Assembly: GCA_027922465.2 (NCBI GenBank)
Contig: BQMF02000175.1
Span: 744,001-808,000, forward strand
Source of the DNA: Turritopsis dohrnii
Taxonomy: Eukaryota > Cnidaria > Hydrozoa > Anthoathecata > Oceaniidae
Direction of reading: 5' to 3'
Length of the DNA: 64,000 nt
The first letter of the stretch is position 1; each line of letters opens with the position of its first letter. Under the pieces are notes generated by a model. That model had not been told where the DNA came from, made no database searches, and saw only the letters and a program-made list of their open reading frames with translations. Position numbers and translations under genes: made by a program. Positions 62,899 through 64,000 of the stretch are shown here, one piece after another.

Positions 62899-64000
62899 CT
62901 AAAGATTTGCAAAAACAGTAATAGCAAACTACTACGAAGATAAGATTCAACTTATTTTTACTTTTACTTTTGATGTAAATGTACATTTACATCATCAAAA
63001 GTAAAAGTAAAAATAAGTTGAATCTTATCTTCGTAGTAGTTTGCTATTACTGTTTTTGCAAATCTTTAGCAAAAAATTCAGATGCAGCAAAGATATGGAC
63101 ATTGTCTGCTGCAGATATGAATGACGAAGATGTGGTGAGTAAAACAAATGTTTAAATTTGCTTGTCTGAAGAAAAGGGTAACAATACTGAATAACAAAGT
63201 AGTAGATGCTTAAACTGTAGATGGTGCTTGCTTATATGATCTGGTTTGTGATTCATTTATTAATTTCATAATCATTATGTTTTTTTATTTGTAGGAGATA
63301 ATCGATTCAGATTCATTGTTAGATGCAAATGACTTGAAACGACCCGATTTATCATCTGCTAAAAGTAAGCTATAAGAAACTTGTTTGTATCTTAAAGTGG
63401 CTTCTATAAGTCTAAAATAGTTTCTTTGTCTTATACATCTCATACAAGATATTTGTTATCTGCTGGACAAAGATATACCAAATTGACATCTATTTTTGTT
63501 TTTATTATTTTTCTTATTATTGATGAATATTTATACAGGATAAGAAGCTTCAGTTTATGTACAAGTATTCACAAATTTACAAGTAAAAACTGCTATCAAT
63601 ACTTGTCCTGTTTTAATTCATACAAAAAAAATAAAAACTTTTTTTAGTCATATAGAGTTTATCTTTTTGATTATTTGATAAAGAAATTGTTGTTTCTTGT
63701 CGATTTATTGAGTGATTAATTTGAAGTATCGATTGAATTCCTTGTTCATTTCTCGATTGATACATTTCTTGACCAGCATGTAGTGATCTCGGTTTTCCAG
63801 GTTTTCAAATGGTGAGATTCTGGATCGGATAATTTTCCTCACTCGAGGACGTCAGCTTACTGCATTGTGTTGGTGTGTATGGTGACTTGAGTGTACATCC
63901 AGCTGTTTCCAATTAAATGATCATCATTATGTAGATCAGTTTGGAAGCTGTTGTTGTCATGTAGCTTTGCTTTCACTCAAGTTTTCATAGTCTGAAAGAG
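61960..64000. repeat. Long near-perfect palindrome (arms at least 1 kb, almost no spacer)
   Basis: The centre is near 62986 (GATGTAAATGTACATTTACATC). The left arm from 61960 is the reverse complement of the right arm to 64000 and probably beyond. The arms differ by scattered substitutions and small indels (for example an extra GAT near the centre and GACGACTT versus AAAACTT near the outer end), so they are similar but not identical. Both carry two CIAPIN1 exons. Confidence 0.92.
63070..63364 (+). CDS. CIAPIN1: Inverted second copy of two CIAPIN1 exons (partial)
   Basis: Exons 63070-63134 and 63295-63364 are the mirror of 62834-62898 and 62597-62666, with the same lengths, splice sites and phases. 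The first is identical as read. The second has CGA for CAA, giving Lys-Arg-Pro instead of Lys-Gln-Pro. Any following exons would lie beyond 64000, and the preceding exons are replaced by the other arm. It could be a duplicated partial gene or the second haplotype joined head-to-head by assembly. Both copies are open, so decay does not tell which is functional. Confidence 0.8.

Overview
The window is nuclear DNA of an animal. The evidence is genes split by GT-AG introns, two conserved eukaryotic housekeeping genes (CTNNBL1 and CIAPIN1), a secreted nidogen-type protein, and a dense, varied transposon load (several LINE types, a Penelope-like fragment, Helitrons, tRNA-derived SINEs, TIR elements). 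The DNA is strongly AT-rich. I infer a marine invertebrate, and a cnidarian fits best, but no feature here proves the phylum. Layout: 1-13 kb is a transposon nest. A minus-strand LINE ORF runs off the left edge and encodes an N-terminal hydrophobic segment, a 2A-type D-I-E-T-N-P-G-P motif, a PHD finger and an AP endonuclease. Next come two broken copies of one reverse transcriptase element, a truncated RTE-like LINE between them, a Helitron-like element with a second Helitron-like element and a MITE nested inside it, and a third broken reverse transcriptase. 13.3-16.9 kb is a large imperfect inverted repeat. 18.7-21.4 kb is a complete eight-exon gene for a 420-residue secreted protein with a NIDO domain and two cysteine-rich modules. 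It is followed by another Helitron-like element (21.6-23.1 kb). 23-32 kb holds LINE and Penelope fragments and a decayed coding stretch, with no intact gene that I could find. 32.7-35.3 kb holds a three-exon gene model, hidden from simple ORF scanning, for a 100-residue secreted peptide whose last exon carries six cysteines. 37.2-44.3 kb (minus strand) is complete CTNNBL1, reconstructed as 17 coding exons and 587 residues. 45.4-62.9 kb (minus strand) holds the last five exons of CIAPIN1 (anamorsin), spread across two very large introns full of transposons. At the right edge, 61.96-64.0 kb is a near-perfect palindrome whose arms each carry the same two CIAPIN1 exons. It is either a real inverted duplication or a join of two haplotypes. 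CIAPIN1 and CTNNBL1 lie head-to-tail on the minus strand about 1.1 kb apart. Their products work in separate pathways (cytosolic Fe-S cluster assembly and the Prp19/CDC5L spliceosome complex), so the linkage implies nothing functional by itself. The most unusual items are the 2A/signal-like LINE leader, the six-cysteine peptide gene, the palindrome through CIAPIN1, and the Helitron-like families with intact A|TC...CTAG|T junctions. All names come from reading translations by eye; no database search was run.
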